DNA of 64,000 nt from Whalleya microplaca. Lineage: Eukaryota; Ascomycota; Sordariomycetes; Xylariales; Xylariaceae. The notes beneath the pieces are model-generated. The model saw nothing but the letters and a program-made list of their open reading frames with translations, ran no database searches and was not told the origin of the DNA. Position 1 is the first letter of the stretch. Every line of letters starts with the position of its first letter. Positions 48,653 to 59,857 of the stretch are shown one piece after another. Location of the stretch: positions 682,001 through 746,000 of the forward strand of contig MU385711.1 of the NCBI GenBank assembly GCA_022497155.1, given 5' to 3'. The position numbers and the translations under genes are program-made.

Positions 48653-50968
48653 ATGTTGGCCGTGACACCCCGACGATGGTTGTCGCGACCGAGAGGTCTG
48701 CTCGTTTTCGCCTTCTTCGTTGGCACTCTCTACTGGCTTCTTTCCTACGGACTGGTGACTCCGCGTGTAACGGGCTGGGTTGACGGCCAAGCCGGACCGG
48801 TGCAAGCCCCTCCACAGGGCGACTCTGGCCACCTCGACCAATCTAGCCCCATCGATAACCCCAAGGAAGACGATGCCCCCAATGATCAGACTCCCGAAGT
48901 CCAAGCTCAACCAGATGGTCCATCGGATGAGGAGAAGCAGAGGGAAGCAAACGATCAAAGGGAAGAGAATTTGCGTGTTCAATATGCTAAAGAATATGAC
49001 GCGCTGGCAAAGTAAGTTTGGCGGCGCAATTCAACGAACACTAGGGACTAACCGCAACGCAGAGCACCGGGCGCTGACGCCTTATACGGGGGCACCCTTG
49101 ATACGCTTGACGTCGAAAAAGAGTCATTTTTGACTATCGATGCTCACCTGACGCCTGCCGAGAACCTGACCTACTATACTACCCATCGCCCCTACATCTA
49201 CAATCCGTATCCCCAATACAACGAGAAGAGTTGGCTGACTGACCGAGCCCAATATGTCCCTTGTGAAGGTCCTGATGGTAATCCGGTGCAGGACATTATG
49301 GTTTTTCAAGGACAACCTAAGGGGTTTCCTAAGTCTGGATTCGGCAATTACGAGATCTTTGGCATGGATGGAAATTTGTGCTTCGAGCGCGAGACGCGAC
49401 TCGGCCCGTATGGTTATCAACTGGACAATGACACGACAAGCCCACTGGTAAACTGGGAGAAGGTTCGTTGGGGACAATTGCAGGATAAATGCGTCCAGAG
49501 GAACAAGGCTCGCTTCAACATGCAGGGACACTCAAATCCTTACTTAAGCACAGTCTACTCACGCAGCGATTCGAGCGTCACCGACGCAGAGATTGATGCC
49601 GAAAGCGATGATACTCAACCGAAGTTTGTCCCGTTCAGAAGAGGGAATCCAACCCTGCACAAAGGAGGATTCAAGCAGTCAGGAGCACCAGGAGCTAGCA
49701 ACTCTAAACAGATTTCTGGTGCAGAAGCAAGGACCGCTCTCTTGCTGCGAACCTACACGGGTAAAGAATACAGTGAGAACGACAAGCAGGTGATCCGCTC
49801 TATGATTACGGAGCTTTCACTTCGGACTGGTGGCCAGTATCAGGTATTCCTGTTTGTCCATGTGAAGGACACTTCCTATGCAATCTGGGATGACGAGGGC
49901 ACATACGAATATGTGCTCGAGAAAAACGTACCGGCGGAGTTCAGAGATATTGCAGTTCTGTGGAATGACGAAGCTACGCAGGCCATGTACCCCAAATTGC
50001 ACCCCGGAAGAGTAAATGTTCATGTGTCACAGTGGCTCTCGGTCCAGAAGTTCTCTCAGGAGTACCCCGAATTTGACCACGTCTGGAACTGGGAGATCGA
50101 TGCGAGGGTGACCGGCCATCACTATGACTTTCTTGAGAAGCTAGCAACTTTCGCCAAGCGGCAGCCCCGTCGGGGAATGTGGGAACGCAACGAGCGCTTC
50201 TATATCCCCTCTGTCCATGGCGATTACGACACGAAATGGCGCAAGGAAGTAGAGCGTCTAGCGGGGAAGGACACGATTTGGGGTCCTCCGGAGCTCCCTT
50301 TCATTACACCCATCGGACCCAAGCCACCAGTCGCAAAGCCCGAAGACGACAACTACAAGTGGGGTGTTGGCGAGGAAGCAGACCTCATTACGGTTGCCCC
50401 CATTTTCAACCCGATCGACAGTGGTTGGGTTAGTGTCAACGAATTATGGGAATTCAGCGACGAGAATCATCCAACACTTGAGCTTCCCAGGAGAGCCACT
50501 ATCATAACCCATTCAAGAGTCTCCAAGAGGCTCCTTGATATCATGCACGTCGAGAATCTGCGAGGCAACCATATCTCTTCCGAAATGGCCACACAGACTA
50601 CCGCGCTCTTGCACGGCCTCAAAGCCGTCTATGCCCCTCATCCTGTCTTCTTTGACAGACCCTGGAAGGGCCAAGATCTGGTGAGATGGTTCAATGGTGG
50701 TCCCAAGGCCGAGAGTGGCGGCATAGGATCCGCTATGGGCTGGGGACGGGAAGGCAGATACGGAGGAAGCACCTGGTATTACCGCGCAAACCCGCCGCAA
50801 CGACTGTATCTCAATTTTATGGGCTGGGAAGACACTGGTTTCGGCGGTGAGGAATGGGAGAACGACCACGGACGAACTTGCTTGCCGCCAATCCTGATGC
50901 ATCCCATTAAGGATATCGTCCCTACGAGACCGGGATTCAAGAGTGAATCGCACCTGCCTTACTCTTGA
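48653..50968 (+). CDS. DUF3405 family type II membrane protein, probable glycosyltransferase-like
   Basis: Model: join(48653..49011,49063..50968), 754 residues; the 51-base phase-2 intron has a GTAAGT donor. A short basic N-terminus and one hydrophobic segment (about 15-33, GLLVFAFFVGTLYWLLSYGL) make a type II Golgi/ER anchor. An acidic, Pro/Gln-rich stem (about 45-120) follows, then a lumenal domain. Landmarks of DUF3405 include PYPQYNEKSW, PCEGPDGNPV, ARTALLLRTYTG, FLFVHVKD, HVWNWEIDARVTGHHYDF (EIDAR near residue 463), PIFNPIDSGWVS, RLYLNFMGW and the final HGRTCLPPILMHPIKD. The family is found in filamentous fungi and is thought to act in glycosylation because of its topology and acidic motif; no reaction is established. 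Confidence 0.92.
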
Positions 50969-51551
50969 ACGGACGCAAGATGAAGTTATTTTTTTGGCTG
51001 GCATTCCAAATCGGAGGCTTGGCTCCTGACATCGTTTTGATCGATTTGATTCGCTTCATGTTAAGAGTCAATTCTGGAACAACTATGGTGACGGACGGAT
51101 GCTGCGCTAAAGACGGTGGTTGAGAGAGAGAAAGATGGGAACAAAACGCATGGGGCACCCCTCGCATTATCCGGCGTTCGCATTTTAGAGAAGGTCTTCT
51201 TGCTGCCCCCCTTCTTCTGACCTGACTTGACATATATTTGCATTGCATTTTATTTACGGCTTTTAAAACCCACATAGAGTGGGGGTAGCCATACGCGAGG
51301 AAGATACCCCGTCATGTACGACGATACTCCGTTGTTGATGAAATCATGGCGGTCCAAACAAAGGTGAACGGAGTTTTTATTCATTTTTTGAGAGAGAGAG
51401 GGAGGGAGAGAGGGACAGAGGCCAGAGAGAAAGAAAGTATATATGCCATACGTACAATACAAATGAGTAGATACCAAATGCCGAGAACATATTTTTTGTC
51501 GTGGTGTATCAACGAAGAGACTCCCTGGGCGTGTTGGTTGTTAGTTAAGCT

Positions 51552-51778
51552 TGTTAAGATACGCCCTATAGGGCTGAGGGTAGTACGGGGCCTGCGTATG
51601 GCCGGCCGCCTGTACTTGCTATGTCTATTTCGCCTCCTCCGCCTCCTCCAAAGGGCGTGAGGAGGCGAAATAGCCATAGCAAGTACATATATATATTAGG
51701 GGCCCTGCTACTTTCTTGAAGCTTCACTCTGCACTAGTCAAGTCACCATACTCCTCATTACTTTGTCCCATATTACCA
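51552..51778 (+). mobile_element. Solo-LTR-like element, family A copy 2
   Basis: Homologous to 9361-9526 at both ends, starting TGTTAAGATACGCCC and ending near TGTCCCATATTACCA. A 75-base hairpin segment (51612-51686) sits in the middle and is absent from copy 1. TATA-like ATATATATTAGGGGCC lies after the hairpin. No flanking coding sequence or target duplication was recognised. Confidence 0.6.
51612..51686. repeat. 28-base near-perfect inverted repeat (hairpin)
   Basis: Arms 51612-51639 and 51659-51686 are reverse complements with a single mismatch, separated by 19 bases. The outer part reads GTACTTGCTAT. It would form a stable stem-loop in RNA or a cruciform in DNA. Confidence 0.9.
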
Positions 51779-51798
51779 CTGGGTGCATGAAATGATTA

Positions 51799-51872
51799 GA
51801 GTCACTGTGAAAGCCATTGGAGTCACTGTGAAAGCCATTGGAGTCACTGTGAAAGCCATTGGAGTCACTGTG
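51799..51872. repeat. 21-base tandem repeat, 3.5 copies
   Basis: Units start at 51799, 51820, 51841 and 51862 with core GAGTCACTGTGAAAGCCATT. The units are nearly identical, so array length may vary between strains. It begins 20 bases after the LTR-like element. Confidence 0.92.
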
Positions 51873-52283
51873 TTCCAGATAATAGTAAATGTACTCACCC
51901 TGCGGTACTTTGCTCTATGAAATACAAGTAGCTTTTCGTTTCTATAATTTGGGAATTTAGTGACTTGAATCCTTTCGCTGGCTGCGGTGTTAAGTGTTCT
52001 GGTAGACGTATTTGGAGAATTTTTGAGTGTCTAGAAAAAAAATGCTTACATGAGCATTGCTAGTTTGAACTTTATCACAGTCTCTCACTTTTGCATATGG
52101 CTGACTATTAGGGAAGTATTATGAAATTTGGCTGCGGTCACTCTAGGTGCCGCGCTTAACGTAGATGTAGTCTATGCTAGCTACTCGGATCATTGTCGCA
52201 ATGTCATGGTATTATCGTCTTGAGTCTAGCTACTTCTCGCGGCTAGGCTATATTTACCCCGTGCTCCGGTATTATTGTCCATT

Positions 52284-53742
52284 TCACCCCTCCCACGCAA
52301 ACTCGATGATCCCAAAACCAGAGCCCAGCGGTTGCCGCAACTCTTTGAAGACGAATCTTGTATCAGCCGCTACAAACACGAATTTCCATTCGTCAATACT
52401 ACGTTCCTTAAGATTGCCAGCCTCAAGCTTCATGATGTCTAGAGCTCTACAAAACGTATTAGTGGACCAGGTACAACGATAGCCAAATCTACAGACACTC
52501 ACCTCAACTTTCGCTCAGTACTATTGGGAATTGTACACGGGGGTGGCATCACAAAGTCCATGACAAGGACCCGAGAACCCCACTTTAGAGCTGGTTTCAA
52601 AGAGTTGAGGATGTTGACACATCCCTGATCTGTGAAGAGATTGAAGATCCAGGGATAGAGATAGACGTCGGCGTCCTTGACGGACTGCTCGGTGACGACA
52701 TGTTGGACCATGAATCTGACGTTCACGCCGTCCACTTCTTCACCTTCCTCGTGCACCGGAGGCACCTGTTGGACTATCAAATGCAGGTCCGGATATTTTA
52801 GAGCTAGCGCAGTTGCCATCTCGCCGCGGTAGTCGTCCGCAATGACGACTGTGCCGGCGCCGAGTAAGTCCCAGGGGTAATTGTCCGTCAGATGGTGGAC
52901 GGCAAACTCAGGACCCTTAACATAGGTGCGCCAGGCACCTTCGAAACGCGACCTAAGCTCCTTATCGGAACGCATTAGGTAGTAGAAGTTTTCATCCTCC
53001 TCCGTCGAGTTGGCCAGTGCGAATCCCTGCGCATCATCATTAACAGACAGCTAGGCATCACCATGACCCTCAGATGGGGGTGCCTTCAGTACGTACAGAT
53101 TGGTCGGACCGTTCGGCCTTGGGCCATCTTTCCAGCGCATTCACGGTCATCATTGCGGCCGGCCACATGTCATCTACCCCGAAGTCGACACAGTTGGCGA
53201 CGTCCTTGTCCACCGCGATCAGCCTCGAAGCCCCGGAGTGCGCAATGAAACCGGGTCGAGGCTCTTTGTAGATGCGGTGTGCAATACCGTAGCGGAGGAT
53301 ACGGCTTAGCGCGTCACAATCAACACCGATGTCGCCTGCTAGCTCCGCGTACGAGATTTCGCCATTCTCGGGCACTTTGCCGACCAGCCAGAAGTGGCGG
53401 ATAAACTTCAGCGGGACCAGTTGATTGTGCTATTTGCGATATCAGCCACAGCTGCTATAAGTGGTCTAGGTATGTATCGTTAGCAGACAGACGATATGTA
53501 CTTACCTGGTGGTTGAGAATCAGATTCCTCGGTCCCTGGAGGAGGTCGTTCAGCTCCTGGCTAGCCTCGAGGACTATGTTACGGGACCGTTCGAGATTAG
53601 GCGGCAGTCCGAGGTCGATGGGGCCGTCTGCGTCGAATGATGGGAACGGCATCTTATTTTCGTAGAGATAGCTGTCGATCCGTTGCGTATGAGTTGAAAT
53701 GCTGGCTGCCAGCTCGGCAATCCTGCTCTGGAATGATGCCAT
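52284..53742 (-). CDS. O-methyltransferase-like protein lacking catalytic signatures
   Basis: Model: complement(join(52284..52446,52503..53026,53097..53429,53506..53742)), 418 residues, close to the usual length; phases and splice sites (GTAAGT, GTACGT, GTGAGT) are good. It aligns along its length with fungal class I SAM O-methyltransferases of aflatoxin/sterigmatocystin OMT type: N-terminal dimerisation helices, a winged-helix part (GEISYAELAGDIGVDCDALS), YRIFQEP-like YKEPRPGFIAHS, then the Rossmann part. Key positions have changed. The glycine-rich SAM motif usually read as VVDVGGxxG is VVIADDYRG here. The acidic residue expected after strand 2 is Gln (LIVQQVP). The catalytic-base His of WIFHNWSD is Asn (WIFNLFTD). 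The frame is intact, so this may be a pseudo-enzyme. It is the nearest gene to the P450. Confidence 0.87.
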
Positions 53743-55133
53743 CGTGGATATATTTGAAAATAGTCGTTTTCAACCTGTGTGTGCCAGATTGTCTGCGTGG
53801 AAAGAGAGGAGACTTGGGGATCTAGATACATATTTATATTCCTTCAAATATCAGCTAACTCTTGAACTCCTGTGCAGTTGTAGCATAGTCAACTGGTGCA
53901 CAAGGCCCGGTCCCTGCACGTGGGCAAGGATCTCCTAATCCTTCACATACACTAAGGTGTCATAGACAAAGGAATACAGTAGACGAGGTCGGTTAGAAGC
54001 AAACTGGGGAAACACTTGGAAACTGTATACAACTGCATAGTTTCTGGTTGCATAGACCGCGGTGTTGGATTGTAGGGTTACTGCGACTTGGTGAACTCAA
54101 CGCACAGCTATCTAGGTAGAGTGGCAGTTGACCTATGATGTATACACAATCATCACGGTAGGCCTCGTACTGTACCAATATTTTATCCTTCAATGAGTAA
54201 TCGAATGCGTTAGTTAGATAACACGACTACAAACACGAAGAATTGTTGGTTTCTTAGAACACCACCTGATTAGCAACGAAAACCTATATATGCGAGATGT
54301 ATGTGACTGATACCTGAAGATTGACTAAACTAACGCTGACCCATCATCCTGGGAGATGGAGTAACGACGTGTGGAGTTGGTTACGAAGGGAAACTTGGGT
54401 ATAAGCACAGAATGAGTCTATACAACCAACTCGCGTTTTGGTGTACCCACGTTACCGTCACACTCCAACTACATAGGTCATTAACCTTGATACTTATGGT
54501 ACATCAAAGCTTTTCCCAGCGATGACTTTGTCTGTGTTGAGACCTAAGAAGCTATTTTATAGTCAAGCAAAGTTAACCCATATCAAGGTGTCTCTTGATC
54601 TTCCGCATATGCTGGTTAAGATAGCTGATTCAATGTTCAGTATCTTCCAGCTAAAAAGACGCTCGTCAAGAGGACGAGGCTAGATCAAGCTATAACTAAA
54701 ATAGCCGGCCTAAGCCCCAGGACCTACTAGCACGAAACAGGGCCTTTTCCAGCTGCCCCCGATACAGGCTTCTGTGTGTCGCACTTTTTTATCTTTGGTT
54801 CTGTTTTTCTTCGAGTCAGCTCGATTGCTTTTTGGGAAAACATGTTTACTCTTTTCACCCTAGTATATGTTTGGTATACCAGTCACAGTCAATCCTAGTC
54901 TTCTGATCGACTGTATCAGTGTAAAGATGGTTGGACAATTTACGTTTGCCCTATTTTGAATAACTATACAAGCCTTGGTCAATGTTTTGCAAGGGGAATT
55001 ACAATAAATACAGACGCTTTGAGGGGAAGCGGTGTTACACGGGGATTGGAGCCAAGACCTATCAGAAGCTATACGAGATGCAGGAATGCTGTACGAGTAT
55101 ATATATTAGGTGCTGTTAGATGCTATTCGATAC

Positions 55134-55376
55134 TGTTGAAATGTATTACTACCTGACAAAAGGTATGGCCACCTAATAGGGGCTACGTCAGCAACAGATA
55201 AGATACGTACCAGGAATACGTACCAGGAATACGTACCGCGGCAGCAGGTATATATAAAACCTGTCGCCGACCTTCAGATGTAGATTCAGACTTAGAAACA
55301 TAAGCACCCTCAGAGGTTATAGGGAATCATGAGCTAAATTAATATATTCTAAGCCCTGACTACAGCCCTTGTTACA
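55134..55376 (+). mobile_element. Putative solo LTR
   Basis: Starts TGTTGAAATGTATTAC and could end TTGTTACA. A TATA-like GTATATATAAAACC lies near 55245. A similar start, TGTTGAGGTGTATTAC, recurs at 55382, just after the end. No target duplication and no internal domain. The call rests on structure only. Confidence 0.35.
55203..55237. repeat. 13-base tandem repeat, about 2.7 copies
   Basis: Unit ATACGTACCAGGA at 55203, 55216 and a partial unit at 55229, within the putative LTR upstream of its TATA-like box. Confidence 0.85.
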
Positions 55377-56171
55377 AGCGGTGTTGAGGTGTATTACAAA
55401 AGAACCGCCAATCTCATTCTTCACACTCTAAAACCTTACCCCCTAATGATGTTGTGCCACAATGCCTTTCCGCTCTTTATCCATCTGAGTGTAGTATAAG
55501 GGGAGAATGTCCAAATGGAGCCACTGACCAACTGCATTATTCTGGTGCATATGATCAGCAGCGGAGTTAGGGGAGTCGAAAGTCGTTCTGGAAAAAAGTT
55601 GGGCTGGAGTGCGAACTTTTATCTGAAGAAGTACATCGAATTTCACATAGCATTATAAATGAGTGACAAGGAGCTGATAGGGCAGCTTTAGCATTTGAAG
55701 TTAAGGAAATGGGAGCTGCTTGCAGCCATGCATGCACTCTCCATTTACGTTCTCATACGGTTGGATGAAGGCGAGAATGACCACAAGAGCTTTGACTTCC
55801 TATTGGTGAAAACAGTGATCATAACCCCAGCTCCCGTTTTGCCTCTCTGGCCTTGGATTTAATAACGTAGAGTAGGCAATGACCCAACAACTCAATCGCA
55901 GCGATATTACATACCACACGTAGTGGGTACTATCATCTATGCAAAAACGGTCTCGACAATAGAAATTCTTGATTTGGATGCAGATTATGATCAAAGTACC
56001 TTTTATGAGGAAAGCATTCCGTATCATAACTAGAGACTCAGGGCGAAATCCTGGGTTTTATAAGCATAGGCATGGGGCGTTAATAAGCCACCATATAGTT
56101 TAATAACTTATATGATCGCAGTTTGTATATATGTTGTTGAAATAGACGCAGGTTATGAGTATCATAGTAGT

Positions 56172-56367
56172 TATTATTAGGGAAGTATCATCACTAGAGT
56201 CAAAGGAGGCAGAGCCTCCTATATATAAGCCACAGCTTATGGGGCGTTCCCAGCCACCTGAATTATCAGCCACACATCCCTGTATTCCGACATATGTAAG
56301 GGGCTCTGTCCCTTTTAGCTTCACCTTACACTCAATAAGTCACCGAGTTCCTCATTACTTTGTTCCA
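56172..56367 (+). mobile_element. LTR-like fragment, family B copy 1
   Basis: Starts TATTATTAGGGAAGTATCA, related to a segment read on the minus strand from 60353 (TGTTATTAGGGAAGTATCA). It contains CTATATATAAGCCACA (TATA-like) and ends with TCATTACTTTGTTCCA, which resembles the end of the LTR family at 9361 and 51552. The two families may be variants of one copia-type LTR. Confidence 0.5.
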
Positions 56368-56550
56368 GGTCCTACGCGGAACGAAAAACCAAGAATAACA
56401 CCTTTCCTCCTTTGGCCCAGATTTAAGAATAAATAGAAATAGAGAAGGAAAGAAGCCCTTTCGTATTATCGAATTCTAGTTGCATGTAAACCATAAGTCC
56501 ACCTTGAAGTATTCCAGTAATACACCGCCTATCAGAAAGAAAAGTCAAGA

Positions 56551-58392
56551 CTAGGATGTTGGTTCGAAAGGTGTAACAGTCACGCGTACGCCCTTACTAC
56601 TAGGTCGAGTCATAGGCACAAGCATATCATGATCGTATAGGACGTCCTCCTCTGTTGTATCAAAAAGATGCATGTGTGGGAAGACGCGCAAGGTTAGAGC
56701 AGCAAGTGCTACGTTAAGCTCGCATATAGCAAGACTTTGACATATATGTTAGAAAGAGGTGTAATCGGAAAAGAGACGTCACGTGCCACATTTGACAGAC
56801 ATGACAAGGGTAACTTACTTCATGCTTAAACAAGCTCGAGTGCCCTTAGAAAATGGGAGCATACCACGGTCAAGTATCTTTCTCTGCTGGGTGTCCAACC
56901 AGCGCTCAGGAACGAACAAATGTGAATCTGTAAACACGCTCTCATCATGGTGCATGAGAACAGCCGACATGCCAATGGCATAGCCTCTGGGTATAACGTA
57001 TTCTATGGAGTTCTTCTTCCACTCACCACGATATACTAAGTCTTCTTCGGTTGCAACGCGTGATGAACGAGCCGAGACACCTATAATGCTAGATATCGGC
57101 TACTGATATGCTACATAGTTGGGAAGGAGGAAAGAAAATTGGGAGCGATCTAGTTACCATAGGAGAGACGCAATCCTTCTTGAATGACGCCTTGGAGATA
57201 AGGAAGACTCTCAAGGGAGTTCAATGTTGGAAGGTGGCGTGGATCTTCCACAGCTTGATCCAGTTCCTCGATTAGTTTTTCAAGTATCTCAGGCTTGCTA
57301 AGGAGATGAAACGTGATGACAGCTAGAGCCCAGGCAGTGGTCTCTGTCCCTGCATTGAGAAGGGCTGCTGCCTCGTCGGCCAAGTTCACCAGTTTATTTT
57401 GCTTCGGTCCCAACTGCAGTAATGAACCAAAGATAGTAGGTCGGTCTCTCACGACCTTTGATTGAATCTCAGTTTTTGTTTTTTCGATCTGGTTCGGTAT
57501 GTCGACTCTCAAGGTTCGAATATGGAGTGCAATGTCTTCGGGAAGGTAATTGATAAAGCTTTTATCCTGTTAGGCAAATTGACAAGCCAATATCATGTAA
57601 TGGGAAAGGGACAACAAACTATTCTCCATATCTAGCAATTGGCTTTAGAATTGGAAAAGCGCGAAATGCGTGGATTGGCTTCAGTATAGAGATCCCGGGA
57701 GCGTGGAAGTTAGGAAACCAGCTCTTCTGGTCCAGAAAACCGAAGCTCTCGCCAAAGCAGTAGGAAGATATGGCATCAGAAGCGAAGCAGCTGTAAGCCA
57801 TATGAATATCGACTGGTTCGTAAGCAGACGATAACAACTTGTCGCAAAGAGCTTGTGCCAGGTGGTGGATATCACTTTCTAACCGCGTGATCATGCTACG
57901 GGTAAAGAACCTGGCTACTGGCCCACGTCGAAGTCGGTGTATATCATGGTCCATGGTAGCAAATCCAGACTCGCCCGAAGCTGAACCATTGATAAAGTGT
58001 TGTGGCTTATTTCGTTTACGATTTCCTGCTGTGTAGATCTCGTCGACGAAATTGATGTCGTTGCAATGTACCTCACCTGGGCTTATACGGACAATGGGGC
58101 CTAGGCGAAAGTTCCTGTCAGATATATATCTGTGTTTGCGGAGGTTTCTGGTATTACCATATTCATTATGCATCTGTTGAATTTGCTTTGTATAACGCCC
58201 GTACTTGATGCAATCGTAGTAGATTTCAGGTAGATAAGTTGCTCTCGCCAGCCTGGGCCCGGGGATATGGCTTAACGGATGAAGTGACGATAAGTTATAC
58301 AGTACTGTGAGCAGCTTAAACGTTACCCATGTTCCCATGAGAATGGACAAAGGCACCATTAGGCTCAATGTCAAAGTCTCGGCGGAATTCAT
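56551..58392 (-). CDS. Cytochrome P450 monooxygenase, splice donor damaged
   Basis: Model: complement(join(56551..56734,56819..57080,57158..57566,57622..58100,58158..58392)), 522 residues. N-terminal membrane anchor (about 4-30), proline hinge IPGPRLA, I-helix AGTETT, ExxR as EGLR, PERW, and heme loop FSKGTRACLS with the cysteine ligand; the last glycine of FxxGxRxCxG is Ser. The intron at 58101-58157 is 57 bases, so reading through it stays in frame, but removing it restores EYGPIVRISP. The segment 57567-57621 has the length, branch site (CTAACAG) and acceptor of an intron, but its 5' end reads TAGTTTG after GGAGAA: no GT is present, so unspliced reading hits a stop. The gene is either inactive or uses a non-canonical donor. 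N-terminal similarity suggests the trichodiene-oxygenase-like (CYP58) neighbourhood; this is tentative. Confidence 0.82.
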
Positions 58393-59351
58393 GGTGGGGG
58401 ATGGACGAAGATACACTATTAATAGGCTCGTAGCAACGTAGCTAAAAATGAGTAAAGTAGTAATTTGGTCACCTTTGAGGTCTCTTTACATCTAAGTATT
58501 ATTCTTATTGAAACAATAAGGATCATTTGCTTGATACCTAGGATATATATATCTCTATGTAGAATATTAAGCTTCCCAGCCTGTAGATAGGCATGGATAT
58601 TCACTCATACATCATAGATAACGATGACACTAGGAGTGAGGGGTCGAAAATGCAAAGACTGCTACCGACGAGTGTTTGTTTGACAACATCTGCCGAGCAT
58701 GCACAATGATCGCCATTGCTGTCAGCTATTGGCCAATGCAAATGTGAGTCTCAGCCCGGCTTCATATGGTGTGATTGATAGAGATATGGTTGTATCGCTC
58801 TTATGTTGACGAGAAAGTATCGTATTGATAGACCACTATGCATAGAATACATGGCTTAAGAAGTCTACACCCATTAATATGGCATAATTTTGCGATCTTT
58901 TGATCTGGTAAAGTGTTATTCGTCTGTCTGGCTACAATGATGGAGGAGCGCCTCCAGGCAGATAAACCCCAGCTATATGTTACACCATACGATATGGTAT
59001 TGTGACACATTGTTACTTCTTGCGTCAGCCATTCGACTGTTGCAAAAGCACTTACATTTTACTATCATCATGATACTGCATAAGATAGTATTTACCGTGC
59101 AGGCTAAGAAATATAATTTTGGCAAACTGGATTGATATGATTACGATTGGTAAAGTTCATAATGTATATCTTCAATATTCGTGAAAGCTATCTTAGAAGT
59201 ATAACGCCAGTGGGTCCCTCATGGAAAGGATATAACGGTTCTATGGGGAGAAGTCTGGCCCTGAGATGTTGCATTGTCTGTCTCATACAAATGGACAGAC
59301 TTAAATGCACAAGGTATTGTTCCTCCACTTCTTGAACCTCAAAGTCGTCAA
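58393..59351. other. Spacer between P450 and oxygenase pseudogene
   Basis: Upstream region of the P450 and downstream region of the 2OG oxygenase remnant. AT-rich, no gene seen. Confidence 0.55.
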
Positions 59352-59857
59352 CTAGGGGTACTTGGCAGGAACAAACCAGGGAACCAGTCTCGCCGGCTTA
59401 TTCCGCTGCGCCTTGTGCAAGTACGCCATGCTGTACCTCTCGAGCTAAACCGCCTCGTCCTACTCCCTCAATATCAGCACCGAGATCGCGACGCGATGCA
59501 CGCCACCGAACAAAGTCCCATTGGTCCAACCCTTGGACGTGTCGCCCACATTCACGACCATCTCCATTGTATTATTGGTTGGGGCACCGGTACGAAAGTG
59601 TCGGGCCGCGAGCGGTCTCCGACTTCGAGCCAGCCTGTGCTGTCCCGAAACAGCAGCTTCACGATTCCGAATCGGAGTGCGGCGCCATGCGGATGGTCTT
59701 TCCGGAGCGCATCTTGCCCACCGCCAAGGGCGGAGCCTCGTGTTAGTCGGCAGGAAGTGAGAGGTTGAAAGAGTGAAATTTGCCCTGTAATAACATTACT
59801 AACGGAGTCTGGCTCCCCATCATGGTCATATTGAATTAGATTTTCAAACATTCTCAA
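59352..59857 (-). pseudogene. 2-oxoglutarate/Fe(II) oxygenase remnant (IPNS-like)
   Basis: Two frames on the minus strand together match the C-terminal half of the isopenicillin N synthase-like 2OG-Fe(II) oxygenase family. The upstream frame gives RFGIVKLLFRDSTGWLEVGD and then FVPVP, the region after the HxD iron ligands, and ends at 59552. The downstream frame gives MVVNVGDTSKGWTNGTLFGG, then VHRVA (the distal iron His) and RYSMAYLHKAQ (the co-substrate Arg-x-Ser), then VPWFVPAKYP. Between these are a frame change (about 59552-59580) and stops at 59460-59462 and 59445-59447. The HxDxG part is eroded (HPHGAALRFG), and no N-terminal half was found upstream. A broken enzyme gene. Plus-strand frames in the same place are shadows. 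Confidence 0.75.

Larger units (their letters stand above)
50969..52283. other. Repeat-rich spacer
   Basis: Contains the LTR-like element (51552-51778), its internal hairpin and a 21-base tandem repeat (51799-51872), plus a GA-rich tract (51389-51432). No gene. Confidence 0.65.
53743..56550. other. Spacer with LTR-like fragments
   Basis: Contains a putative LTR (55134-55376), a 13-base tandem repeat (55203-55237) and an LTR-like fragment (56172-56367). No coding exon supported; no retrotransposon pol domain was seen. Confidence 0.55.

Noticed and set aside
59274..59768. 164-codon plus-strand frame
   Set aside because: It is the shadow of the oxygenase remnant on the other strand, which explains its length and composition.
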